This document shows, in pieces, positions 1-6,890 of a stretch of 14,844 nt of DNA (its first letter is position 1; every line of letters begins with the position of its first letter). The translations under genes and the position numbers were made by a program. The notes under the pieces were generated by a model. That model ran no database searches. It was not told the DNA's origin and saw only the letters and a program-made list of their open reading frames with translations. The DNA comes from Planctomycetota bacterium (lineage in GTDB: Bacteria > Planctomycetota > Phycisphaerae > FEN-1346), in contig JAPLMO010000285.1 of the NCBI GenBank assembly GCA_026386995.1, forward strand, positions 1 to 14,844. The letters are read 5' to 3'.

Positions 1-50
1 ACACACCTTTATTATGGCTCCGAAATCGCGTGATGTCAAACTCAAATAGC

Positions 51-59
51 CCCGAAATG
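51..59. repeat. Left copy of 9-bp target-site duplication
   Basis: CCCGAAATG directly abuts the left end of the inverted-repeat element at 60. The identical 9-mer abuts its right end at 224-232. A preceding C extends the match to 10 bp on the left, but on the right that base belongs to the element end, so 9 bp is the clean reading. Confidence 0.65.
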
Positions 60-223
60 GTAACCCCTGAGTTTTGGGCGCACCATACCCTGCCGGGTGG
101 CATACCCACGCCGCCGTTTGCGTGGGCATGCTCCATGGCCGCGGCGACAGCATGCCCAGCGAACAGCGCGCTGGGCATGCCACCCTGCTTGGGCCGAATG
201 AGCGCCCAAAACTGAGTGGTTAC
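60..223. mobile_element. MITE-like non-coding element with 22-bp terminal inverted repeats
   Basis: The ends, 60-81 and 202-223, form inverted repeats that match at 20 of 22 positions. They begin GTAACC and end in a shared GTTTTGGGCGC block. The 9-bp sequence CCCGAAATG sits immediately outside both ends (51-59 and 224-232), as a target-site duplication would. The interior has no convincing gene but folds strongly: one hairpin pairs 100-111 with 120-131, another pairs 150-160 with 170-180, and GGGTGGCAT (95-103) can pair with ATGCCACCC (177-185). The 164-bp size, matched ends, direct repeats and lack of a transposase fit a non-autonomous element. The mobilising transposase family cannot be named from this window. 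It lies just downstream of the M16 peptidase stop. Confidence 0.75.
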
Positions 224-232
224 CCCGAAATG
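224..232. repeat. Right copy of 9-bp target-site duplication
   Basis: This CCCGAAATG is identical to 51-59 and immediately follows the right terminal inverted repeat of the element at 60-223. The pair marks the presumed insertion site downstream of the M16 peptidase gene. Confidence 0.65.
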
Positions 233-256
233 CAGGGCCTCGGCCTGGGATGCCCC

Positions 257-2977
257 CTACTTACGAATCGCCTCGGCGGCCGCGGGGTCGCTCGTGACCA
301 CGCAGATGACCGGCGTTTTCAGGTACTCGCGCGCGACGCGGATGACGTCTTCCGGCCGCACTTGCCGCACCCGATCGATTTCCTCGCGCGGGAACTGGTA
401 GCCCAAGCCCAGGGCCTCATCGACGGCCACCTCGTAGGCCGAGGCACCGACCGTCTCGCGGCCCAGTTCCATCGCCGTCACGACCGTGGCGCAGGCCGGC
501 GCCAGTTGCTCCTCCGTGAAGTTCTCGCGGCGGGCCCGATCCATGGCGGCCTCGATGATCCGGACCACTTCCGCCGCCTTCTCGGGCTGGCACACGGCCA
601 TGGCGGCGAAGTACCCCGGCCTCAGGCCCTCCAGCGAGAACGCATGGACCTCGTACACGAGGCCCTTGCCTCGCAGTTCCTCGTGCAGCCACCCGCCCGG
701 CATCTGGTAGCCCGACATGACCGTGTCCAGCACGTCCACCGCGAACCGGTCACGCACGTTGTAGATATCCATCCCGGGGTATGCCACGTAGACTACCGCC
801 GCGCCTTTCTCGGACGGCTTGATGTAGACCTCGCGGCCCTTGACCTCGCGCGGCGGGACGTCCTTCGGAAACGCAAGGTCCTTGCTCGGCGGCAGGGCAT
901 CGAAGGCCGCCCCGACCAGGTTGACGGCCTTGACGAGATCGACCCCGCCGAAGATCGCCACCACGAGGTTGTTCGACGCCACGTACCTGCGATGCCAGTT
1001 CTGGAGCCGCTCGCGCGTCAGGCCCTTGACGACGTCCGGCGTGCCGAGGACCGGAAAGCGGTACGGCGAGTCGAGGAAGAAGACGCGGTGGAAGTACAGT
1101 TGCGCCTCGCCGTGGGGCGAGTCGGCCATGTGGGCGAGTTCGGCCAGCGTGAGTTCCCGCATCCGCTCGACCTCGTCCTGCGGAAACGACGGGCGCAGCA
1201 GGCAATCGGTCGCCAAGTCGAACGTCTTCTCAAAGTCCTCCGGGAGGCACCAAGCCGAGAGGTAGATTGTGTTGCGCCCGGCCTCGGTCTTGATGTCGGC
1301 GCCCATGGCGTCGATCACGGCGGCAATGTCCGCGGCCTTGCGCTTGGCGGTCCCTTTGACGAGCATCCGGGCCATGAACGACGAGATGCCGGCGTCCTTT
1401 TCAGACTCCACCGAGAGGCCCCCGCGCATCACCATCTGGATGCTGACGCTCGGATGGCCCTCGACGGGGCACACGAGCACCCGCACGCCGTTAGGCAGTT
1501 GGCGTGCGATGATCGGAGGCCGCCCCCTGGCCGCCGAGGTCGCGGACGGGATGCCCAGCGCGGGCTTCGTTTCGGCCGGCGCCGCGGCCTTGGCCGCCTT
1601 CGGCCGGACAGTCGTCACACAGACCGTCTCGGGCCTCAGGTACTGGGCCGCCACGCGCTGCACGTCCTCGGCCGTCACGGACTGGATGTTGCGGACGTAA
1701 CGTTCGGAGAAGTGCGGCGAACCGATCAGGAGTTCGCTGGTGGCCATGTCCTCGGCGATCTGGGCGCACTCCTGGAGGCCAAAGACGTGCTCGCTGATCT
1801 TCTGGCGCTTCGCGCGGGCCAGTTCCTCGGCCGTGACCTTCTCCCGGACGACCCGCGCCAGATGCTCCATCACGGCGGCCTGTGCGGCCGCGGCCCTGGC
1901 CGGCTCGGCCTGAAAGGTCACGACGAAGCGGCCGCCGTCGAAGCCGGCCGGGGTGAAACTCTCGCACTCGATGGATTCCACGAGGCTCCGCTTGTCCCGC
2001 AGGTCCGATACGAGGCGCGACGCCGTCCCCTCGCCGAGGACGAACGCCAGCGTGTCCAGCGGGTACAGGTCGGGATGCGTCAACTGCACGGTCGGGAACT
2101 CGATGATCGTGCGGACGCTGGCGACGTCCATCTCGGACGACGCCTCGCGCGGGGCCACCTGGCGCCCGCGTTCGGGCAGAACCGTGGGCGCCCCCGGCCG
2201 CCGCTGCCACGGGCCGAGGACCTCGCGGATCTTCGCCAGAACAAGGTCGGCGTTAAAGTCGCCCACGGCCACAGCGAGGCAATTGTCGGGCGTGACCTTC
2301 GCGCTGTAGAACGCCACGGCGTCCTCGTGCTTCAGTTGCCGGAGGTCCGCCAGGTAGCCGATGACGGGGATATGGGCGGGGTGATCCAGGAAGAATGTCT
2401 CGTCGGCCAGGCGCCAGAGGCGCTGGTCGGGGTCGGCCTCGGCCCGCTCCAACTCTCGCTGGACGACCTGGAACTCGCGGTCGAACGCCGCCTGGTCGAT
2501 GCGGCAGTTGGCGACGTTGTCGCCGATGATCTCGATCAGTTTGCCGATGTGCTCACCGGCCGCCTCGCCGTAATAGCAGACGAACTGCTTCGAGGTGTAG
2601 GCGTTGGTCTGGGCGCCGATGGCGGCCAGGGCGTCGCGGACCTGGTCCTCCGTGCGCGTGGCGGTAGCGCCGCCGGAAACAACGTGCTCCAGGAGGTGCG
2701 AGATGCCCGCGCCGCTGTACTTGCCTTCGTTCAGGGCGCCGGCGGCCACGTAGATGCGAAACGCCGCAACGCCGCCCAGATGCCGCTCCTTGACGATCAC
2801 ACGGAGGCCGTTGTCGAGCCGCTCGATGCGCTGGCCCTCGCGCGGCGATTCGAGGGGTTGCGCCGGCGGCGGCTCTTTGGCCGCGGCCGCCGGCGCGCCG
2901 CCGGCAAAGAGGCAAATCGCCAGCAGGGCTAAGCCGACCATACTTAGCCCCCAGCCTACGTAACGTGCAATCCTCAT
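257..2977 (-). CDS. Exported M16 family zinc metallopeptidase (two M16 units, second inactive)
   Basis: The 906-residue protein is an insulinase/pitrilysin-type (M16) peptidase, a family that degrades peptides inside a clam-shell cavity. An N-terminal hydrophobic segment (about residues 9-33, ending in an Ala-rich stretch) looks like a signal peptide, so it probably acts in the periplasm. The first unit has the inverted zinc motif HLLEH (H94, E97, H98) and a third ligand candidate, E175, 76 residues after H98, which is the family spacing. The M16_C-type segment follows at about 190-380. A second unit starts near residue 488. Its equivalent motif reads SFMAR (S533, A536, R537), so zinc binding is lost; this is normal for the structural half of long M16 proteins. 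The ATG overlaps the stop of the upstream M20 gene in an ATGA, which fixes the start and implies translational coupling. Its physiological substrate is unknown. Confidence 0.93.
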   Translation of the reverse strand: MRIARYVGWGLSMVGLALLAICLFAGGAPAAAAKEPPPAQPLESPREGQRIERLDNGLRVIVKERHLGGVAAFRIYVAAGALNEGKYSGAGISHLLEHVVSGGATATRTEDQVRDALAAIGAQTNAYTSKQFVCYYGEAAGEHIGKLIEIIGDNVANCRIDQAAFDREFQVVQRELERAEADPDQRLWRLADETFFLDHPAHIPVIGYLADLRQLKHEDAVAFYSAKVTPDNCLAVAVGDFNADLVLAKIREVLGPWQRRPGAPTVLPERGRQVAPREASSEMDVASVRTIIEFPTVQLTHPDLYPLDTLAFVLGEGTASRLVSDLRDKRSLVESIECESFTPAGFDGGRFVVTFQAEPARAAAAQAAVMEHLARVVREKVTAEELARAKRQKISEHVFGLQECAQIAEDMATSELLIGSPHFSERYVRNIQSVTAEDVQRVAAQYLRPETVCVTTVRPKAAKAAAPAETKPALGIPSATSAARGRPPIIARQLPNGVRVLVCPVEGHPSVSIQMVMRGGLSVESEKDAGISSFMARMLVKGTAKRKAADIAAVIDAMGADIKTEAGRNTIYLSAWCLPEDFEKTFDLATDCLLRPSFPQDEVERMRELTLAELAHMADSPHGEAQLYFHRVFFLDSPYRFPVLGTPDVVKGLTRERLQNWHRRYVASNNLVVAIFGGVDLVKAVNLVGAAFDALPPSKDLAFPKDVPPREVKGREVYIKPSEKGAAVVYVAYPGMDIYNVRDRFAVDVLDTVMSGYQMPGGWLHEELRGKGLVYEVHAFSLEGLRPGYFAAMAVCQPEKAAEVVRIIEAAMDRARRENFTEEQLAPACATVVTAMELGRETVGASAYEVAVDEALGLGYQFPREEIDRVRQVRPEDVIRVAREYLKTPVICVVTSDPAAAEAIRK

Positions 2978-4170
2978 GTGCCCTGCCCTCCCTCAAACAA
3001 GTCCAACAGGACCCGCGTCATGACTTCGGCGAACTGGCCCAGTTCGGCCAGGTCGATCGCTTCATCCGCCATGTGCTCGGCCCCTTCCGGACCGCACGTA
3101 AAACCGATGGCGGGGATGTCGTGAAGGATGAGGAACTTCGCGACGGTCGCCCCCGATTGCCCGCGGCGCACCGGCCGCCGGCCGGTGACCGCTTCAGTCT
3201 CGCGCTCCAGGTGCGCCACCATCGGGTGGTCCGGCGACACGAGCGACGGCAACTGGTGCGACAGGGTTTCCAGGTCCATCCGCACGCCGGGGCTGCCCTT
3301 CTGGACCTCGCGCAGCACACAGCCGAGGTGGTCGAGGATCGCCTGGCCGTCGGTCCCGGGCAGGTAGCGGATATCGATCATGCATTCGCACTGGCCTGGA
3401 ACCATATTGGGGACCGAGCCCGCATGAATCGCGCCGATATTGAGCGTGGGCGCCGTGAAGAGGTCGCTCTGCGGGTCCGGCGGGCGCCAGCGGCGGATGG
3501 CGTTCAAAAAGTCGACCATCGGCCAGAGGGCGCTCGCCCCCCTCTCCGGCTCGGAGCCGTGCGCCTGCCGCCCCACGGCCCGCGCCTTAAGGTGCAGCAA
3601 CCCCTTCTCGCCGACGTCGACGATTCGCATGTTGTAGCCGGCGTCGGGGACGATGGCCGCCTCGGCCTCCAGCCCGCACTCATCCAGCAGGTACTGCATC
3701 CCCAGGGCGCTGCCGGCTTCTTCGTCGGCGGCGCCGATAAAGATCAACTGGCCCGAGAACTCCCGCTCGTGCTCCTTAAGGAACCGCGCGGCCAGCATCA
3801 TGCCGGCCATCGGCCCCTTGTTGTCCTTGGCGCCGCGGCCGATCATGCGGCCATCGCGGACGACCGGCTCAAACGGGTCGCTCGTCCAGCCGTCGCCGGC
3901 CGGGACCGTGTCGAAGTGGATCGGCACGACGATGCGCGGCCGCCCCAAGCCGATGCGGGCCACGACGTTCGTGCGGCCGGGCAGTTTTTCAAACGTCTCG
4001 TACGCGACGGCGTGCCGCGCGCAGAAATCGGTCAGCACTTTGGCCGCGCGAAACTCATCGCCCGGCGGGTTCACCGTCCGGGCGCGAATCAGGTCGGCCA
4101 GGTACGTCTGGAGGTCTGCGGCGTGGCTTTCAGCGAATGCGTGAATGTCGTTTCCGCGGGCGGGGGCCAT
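2974..4170 (-). CDS. M20 family metallopeptidase (dipeptidase / ArgE-DapE-like deacylase)
   Basis: This 398-residue protein is an M20-clan hydrolase that uses two metal ions to cleave a terminal amino acid or acyl group from small substrates. The ligand set is visible: H85 in HFD with D87, bridging D116 in GAKDNKGP, catalytic E150 with E151 in ADEEAG, D176 in PDAG, and H366 in GAEHMADE. A lid/dimerisation domain lies between (about 185-295). No signal peptide is seen, so it is probably cytosolic. The ATG at 4170 is chosen over an upstream in-frame start at 4242 because it follows AAGGAAG at proper spacing, and because the upstream alternative would include the promoter boxes at 4201-4241. It is the first gene of a two-gene operon with the M16 peptidase. 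Exact substrate specificity cannot be read from sequence; ArgE, DapE and CPG2 types are all possible. Confidence 0.92.
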   Translation of the reverse strand: MAPARGNDIHAFAESHAADLQTYLADLIRARTVNPPGDEFRAAKVLTDFCARHAVAYETFEKLPGRTNVVARIGLGRPRIVVPIHFDTVPAGDGWTSDPFEPVVRDGRMIGRGAKDNKGPMAGMMLAARFLKEHEREFSGQLIFIGAADEEAGSALGMQYLLDECGLEAEAAIVPDAGYNMRIVDVGEKGLLHLKARAVGRQAHGSEPERGASALWPMVDFLNAIRRWRPPDPQSDLFTAPTLNIGAIHAGSVPNMVPGQCECMIDIRYLPGTDGQAILDHLGCVLREVQKGSPGVRMDLETLSHQLPSLVSPDHPMVAHLERETEAVTGRRPVRRGQSGATVAKFLILHDIPAIGFTCGPEGAEHMADEAIDLAELGQFAEVMTRVLLDLFEGGQGT

Positions 4171-4200
4171 AGGCTTCCTTACTGTTTGGTGGTCACTACC

Positions 4201-4209
4201 AGTATAGCA
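4201..4209 (-). promoter_or_regulatory. Proximal extended -10 promoter of M20-M16 operon
   Basis: On the minus strand this reads TGCTATACT, an extended -10 (TGn plus TATACT). The expected start of transcription is about 7 bases downstream, near 4194, leaving a leader of roughly 24 bases before the ATG at 4170. No good -35 box is visible, as is common for extended -10 promoters. A near copy lies 32 bp upstream. Confidence 0.5.
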
Positions 4210-4232
4210 TAACCCTGGCGGAGGTCGGTGCC

Positions 4233-4241
4233 AGTATAACA
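4233..4241 (-). promoter_or_regulatory. Distal extended -10 promoter of M20-M16 operon
   Basis: On the minus strand this reads TGTTATACT, again TGn followed by TATACT. It is part of a 17-bp block (4231-4247, plus-strand CCAGTATAACATGACCC) that imperfectly repeats 4199-4215. The two sites may be duplicated promoters for the same operon. The CCCGCCGC hairpin (4245-4264) occupies the upstream flank. Confidence 0.4.
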
Positions 4242-4244
4242 TGA

Positions 4245-4264
4245 CCCGCCGCTTACGCGGCGGG
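4245..4264. terminator. GC-rich hairpin between response regulator and M20 gene
   Basis: CCCGCCGC and GCGGCGGG form a perfect 8-bp stem around the loop TTAC. It lies downstream of the response regulator stop (4319, minus strand) and upstream of the M20 promoters, so it could separate the two transcription units. No T-run follows in either direction, so it is not a classical intrinsic terminator. Its arms match the core of the other GCGGCGGGT repeats in this window. Confidence 0.4.
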
Positions 4265-4290
4265 CTAGAAAGGCTGCCCGCTATCTTTTA

Positions 4291-4311
4291 ATCCGCAATC
4301 CGCAATCCGCA
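4291..4311. repeat. Three tandem copies of a 7-bp unit
   Basis: ATCCGCA occurs three times in a row with no mismatch, just past the 3' end of the response regulator gene. The function is unknown, and it is short enough to be replication slippage. Confidence 0.6.
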
Positions 4312-4318
4312 ATAATCT

Positions 4319-4795
4319 TCAGTCTTCATCCACCGGCCCGCGGGCCTGGTCCACCTCTTCCAGGTACGACAGCGTCCGCTCCAGTTCGTTCTGGAGGTGG
4401 CGGACTCGCAGGAGGCTGCGGACGCGCGTCAGCAGTTCCCACTTGTTGATCGGCTTGGAGAGGAAGTCGTCCGTGCCCGCCTCGACGGCCCGCTCGATGT
4501 CGCCTTCCTCGGTCAGCGCGGTCACCATGCAGATCGGAATGGCGCGGGTGGCGGCGTCGGCCTTCAGTTTGCGGCAGACCTCGAAACCCGACAGTTTCGG
4601 CATCATGATGTCCAGCAGGATCAGGTCGGGCTTGGCATCGGCCACGCGGTCGAGCGTTTCCTGGCCGTCAAAGGCTGTGACCACGCGGCAGCCCAGTTCG
4701 TCGAGGTACGCCTGGAGGAGTTCTACGTTCTGCTCGGTGTCGTCCGCGATGAGGATCGTCGAGTTCCGGACTTCCTGGTCGATGTCGTTGGTCAT
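4319..4795 (-). CDS. Single-domain response regulator (REC, PleD/CheY-like)
   Basis: The 158-residue protein is a phospho-receiver of two-component signalling. All key receiver residues are present: acidic pair D18-D19, phospho-acceptor D62 in LLDIMMPK, T92 in VTA, and K114 in SKP. The receiver covers about residues 12-130. After it comes a short, charged, probably helical tail (about 130-150) rather than a DNA-binding or enzymatic output domain. It may therefore act by protein-protein contact or as a phosphate shuttle. The start follows GGGGAGG at 7-base spacing. No partner kinase is adjacent; the degenerate kinase-like fragment at 10189-10647 lacks a phosphorylatable histidine and is not a credible partner. 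A candidate promoter lies within the AT-rich inverted repeat upstream. Confidence 0.92.
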   Translation of the reverse strand: MTNDIDQEVRNSTILIADDTEQNVELLQAYLDELGCRVVTAFDGQETLDRVADAKPDLILLDIMMPKLSGFEVCRKLKADAATRAIPICMVTALTEEGDIERAVEAGTDDFLSKPINKWELLTRVRSLLRVRHLQNELERTLSYLEEVDQARGPVDED

Positions 4796-4848
4796 GGATA
4801 ACCTCCCCTGCCTGCCTCACCAGTCACTTGTACTGCCGCCGGCCCGCC

Positions 4849-4933
4849 TATTTTAGATTATGGATGTTAGATTATTGACTAGTAAAAGTCAACAACAATT
4901 ATGTCACTAAATCTAAAATTCACAATCTAAAAT
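4849..4933. repeat. AT-rich inverted repeat (small MITE-like element)
   Basis: An 85-bp AT-rich island stands out in otherwise GC-rich DNA. Its ends are imperfect inverted repeats of about 28 bp: the left begins ATTTTAGATTATGGAT and the reverse complement of the right begins ATTTTAGATTGTGAAT. A central TTGACT/AGTCAA hairpin (about 4875-4892) sits inside. There is no coding potential. No clear target duplication is visible. Confidence 0.5.
4864..4892 (-). promoter_or_regulatory. Candidate sigma70 promoter of the response regulator gene
   Basis: On the minus strand TTGACT (plus 4887-4892) and TAACAT (plus 4864-4869) are separated by exactly 17 bp. The -35 matches five of six consensus positions and the -10 four of six. 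Both boxes lie inside the AT-rich inverted repeat, so this repeat appears to carry the promoter for the gene at 4319-4795. Confidence 0.45.
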
Positions 4934-4937
4934 GTCT

Positions 4938-5618
4938 TCATTCGGCCAACTTCAGCCGCTGAAGCAGCGTCTGCGTCCGCTTCGGCATGGCCTCGCTGCC
5001 CGAGACCGCCAGCGCCCTGAGGTGGCTAGCCAGAATGTCCAGCCCCGCCCGGTCGTTCACCTCGTACCAGTGCGGCACCAAGCCGAGAACCAGGCCGAAC
5101 GCCTCGGCCCGCTCCACGAAGGCGTCGAACACCCCCGCGGCGCCGAAGTCCACGCCCAGGAACAATTCCGGCCGCTCCAGGCTCAGGCCCACCAGGTAAA
5201 CGCCCCCCTCCGTGGTCGGTCCCAGAACGACGTCGTCGATGAGGAGCCGGTCGAACGCGTCGATGACAAACGCATCGGGCACCGTCGGGCAGTCGGTCAT
5301 CAGAATGACGACCCGCCGATGACCCAGGCGAAACGCCTCTTCAAACACGCTCGCCAGCACCTGGCCCCGCGACGAGCCTTCCTGCTGCACGAGGCGCCAC
5401 TGGCGCGACGCCAGCAGGCCTACCGACTTGCGGCTCCCCCGGGGGGCATAGCACAACAGGCGGCTGTCGGCCGACAGATGCGAGAACCGCTCACACAAAT
5501 CCATCACGAAACTGCGGCAAATCTTCGCCGCCGTGGGCGCACCGAGTTCCGCCGCCAGGCCCGGCTTGACCGCGCCAGACTTCGGGTCCGTCGCCAGCAT
5601 CGCAAACAGGGTGGACAT
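4938..5618 (-). CDS. DUF2064 / TIGR04282-like nucleotidyltransferase-fold protein
   Basis: This 226-residue protein resembles the DUF2064 family (COG3222), glycosyltransferase-A-fold proteins related to CofC/MobA. The order of landmarks fits: an N-terminal phosphate-loop-like segment (DPKSGAVKPGLAAELG, residues 11-26), MTDCPTVP (107-114) where the family has a D-C-P metal site, and GPTTEGGVYLVG (133-144) where it has GPxxDGGYYLxG. Two changes are odd: the usual V-K-T-R-L is V-K-P-G-L, and the DGG is EGG. Both suggest altered or lost catalysis. The ATG at 5618 is preferred because it places the first strand at the usual distance from the N-terminus and follows AGGTGG; a GTG at 5627 would add three residues. 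The substrate is unknown. Confidence 0.72.
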   Translation of the reverse strand: MSTLFAMLATDPKSGAVKPGLAAELGAPTAAKICRSFVMDLCERFSHLSADSRLLCYAPRGSRKSVGLLASRQWRLVQQEGSSRGQVLASVFEEAFRLGHRRVVILMTDCPTVPDAFVIDAFDRLLIDDVVLGPTTEGGVYLVGLSLERPELFLGVDFGAAGVFDAFVERAEAFGLVLGLVPHWYEVNDRAGLDILASHLRALAVSGSEAMPKRTQTLLQRLKLAE

Positions 5619-5724
5619 AGCCTCCACCTGCGCCCCAACCGCTCAGCCCTCTGGTCAACGGCAGACGCATGTTCAAGAGCATCCTCGCGCCGAAACCAGC
5701 CGCACTGGCCATTTCAACCTACGG

Positions 5725-5754
5725 ATTATAGTCGGCGGGTCGGAATAGTTTCCA
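5725..5754 (-). promoter_or_regulatory. Candidate promoter of the DUF2064 gene
   Basis: On the minus strand a perfect TATAAT (plus 5725-5730) is preceded by TGGAAA (plus 5749-5754) at 18-bp spacing. Transcription would start near 5718, giving a leader of about 100 bases before the ATG at 5618. Confidence 0.5.
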
Positions 5755-5781
5755 CGAAAAACGAAGGGCGGCCGTCACGCC

Positions 5782-5855
5782 TTAGTGTGACAGCGCTACT
5801 TTGTCTTGCGCGGCGGGTCTCCGTACCCGCCGCGCCATGCGGCGCTGTAGTCCTA
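5782..5855. repeat. TIR hairpin element, copy 1 (supplies aldolase stop codon)
   Basis: The ends are related inverted repeats: the left reads TAGTGTGACAGCGC and the reverse complement of the right reads TAGGACTACAGCGC (10 of 14 match). Inside is an 11-bp perfect stem (5808-5818 with 5825-5835) of the GCGCGGCGGGT type. The TAG at the right end (plus CTA, 5853-5855) is the stop codon of the aldolase gene. The same end sequence and core recur at 6891-6974 and 11030-11185. The hairpin may act as a transcript 3' end. Confidence 0.6.
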
Positions 5856-6803
5856 CTCCACCAGTTCGAGCATCTTGTCGTAGAACTCGTGGAACTTGTT
5901 GCGGTTGGGGCCCTTCAGGAGCGTCATCGCCGCACGCGGGTGCTGGTTCAGGATGCCCGTGATCATGTGCGGGATCATGTAGCCCCACTCAATCTCGTTC
6001 TGGAGCGGCAGGATCGTCTCCGCCACGCAGTCCAGGATGGGCCGGATGTTGAACTTGGGGTTCTTCAGAAACCCCAGCAACAGTTCCGTCGGGCAGTTGC
6101 CAGCCGCGCGCCCGAGGCCGTACACGGTGCAATCGCAGAAGTTCGCCCCGCGGATGATCCCCTGGATCGTGTTTGCGAACGCCAGTTGCTGGTTGTTGTG
6201 GAAGTGGACGCCCACTTCCTTGTTCTTCAGGGCCCGCTGGTACTTCGTCACGAAGTAATCGACCTGCTCGCTGTAGAGCGCCCCGAACGAGTCCACCACG
6301 TAGCACGCCTTGACACCCGTCTCGCGGTCGATCTGCTCCAGGGCCGGGTCCAGTTCCCAGTCGGACTCGATCGAGACCGACATGATGTTGATGGTCGTCT
6401 CGTACCCCTTCTCGCGCGCGGCATTCTCCAGCACGATGGCCTTGTCGATGTCCTTGACGTACGTGGCCACGCGGATCATGTCGACCACCGAGTCCTTCTT
6501 CGGCAGCAGGTCCTCAGCCTTGGCCTTGTGCGAGTCCTGCATGATGGCGATCTTGGTCCCGGGGTTCGGCACGCCCTCCGTGACCTTTCGCAGGTCTTCC
6601 TCTTCGCAATAACGCCACGGGCCGAACTCGTCGGGCGCGAGCATCTCACGCGAGTTGCGGTACCCCAGTTCAACGTAGTCGATCCGGGCCTCGCAACAGG
6701 CCTTGTACACGGCCCGCACCGTCTCGGGCTTGAAGAACGAATCGTTCGCCAGTCCGCCGTCGCGGATGGTGCAGTCCAACACCTTGATTTGCGGTCGAAA
6801 CAC
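5853..6803 (-). CDS. DRE-TIM / HMGL-like aldolase domain protein
   Basis: The 316-residue protein belongs to the DRE-TIM metallolyases (HMG-CoA lyase, isopropylmalate synthase and 4-hydroxy-2-oxovalerate aldolase relatives), which make or break C-C bonds next to a carboxyl with a divalent metal. The signature CTIRDGG (R14, D15) opens the barrel, HFHNN (H200, H202, N204) gives the metal histidines, and GLGRAAGNCP (229-238) matches the late barrel loop. No CoA-binding or regulatory C-terminal domain follows, so it is nearer to the stand-alone aldolase type than to homocitrate or isopropylmalate synthases. The GTG at 6803 is chosen because AGGAGA precedes it, and because a strong promoter (6834-6861) lies between it and the next in-frame start at 6890. 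The stop codon comes from the adjacent repeat element. The substrate is unresolved. Confidence 0.85.
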   Translation of the reverse strand: MFRPQIKVLDCTIRDGGLANDSFFKPETVRAVYKACCEARIDYVELGYRNSREMLAPDEFGPWRYCEEEDLRKVTEGVPNPGTKIAIMQDSHKAKAEDLLPKKDSVVDMIRVATYVKDIDKAIVLENAAREKGYETTINIMSVSIESDWELDPALEQIDRETGVKACYVVDSFGALYSEQVDYFVTKYQRALKNKEVGVHFHNNQQLAFANTIQGIIRGANFCDCTVYGLGRAAGNCPTELLLGFLKNPKFNIRPILDCVAETILPLQNEIEWGYMIPHMITGILNQHPRAAMTLLKGPNRNKFHEFYDKMLELVE

Positions 6804-6833
6804 GGTTTCTCCTACTTGCGGCGAGAACGCAGG

Positions 6834-6861
6834 ATTATACAGCAAATACCGACTTTCGCAA
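6834..6861 (-). promoter_or_regulatory. Promoter of the aldolase gene
   Basis: On the minus strand a perfect TATAAT (plus 6834-6839) is preceded by TTGCGA (plus 6856-6861) at 16-bp spacing. The predicted start near 6827 gives a 24-base leader with AGGAGA before the GTG at 6803. This decides the choice of start codon. Confidence 0.6.
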
Positions 6862-6890
6862 CCAGGAATTGTCCCACGAACGTGCGGCAC

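Noticed and set aside
74..2932. A 952-residue open frame on the plus strand opposite the M16 peptidase gene
   Set aside because: It is the antisense shadow of a well-supported gene in GC-rich DNA. It is rich in R, H, D and L with no recognisable domain, and it runs through the repeat element at 60-223.
4291..4311. CRISPR-like short repeats
   Set aside because: The units are 7 bp with no spacers, so this is a simple tandem repeat. No other stretch in the window shows spaced direct repeats.
5853..6890. Longer aldolase form starting at GTG 6890
   Set aside because: A TTGCGA-N16-TATAAT promoter and AGGAGA ribosome binding site lie between that codon and GTG 6803. The extra residues are not aldolase-like and precede the first barrel strand.
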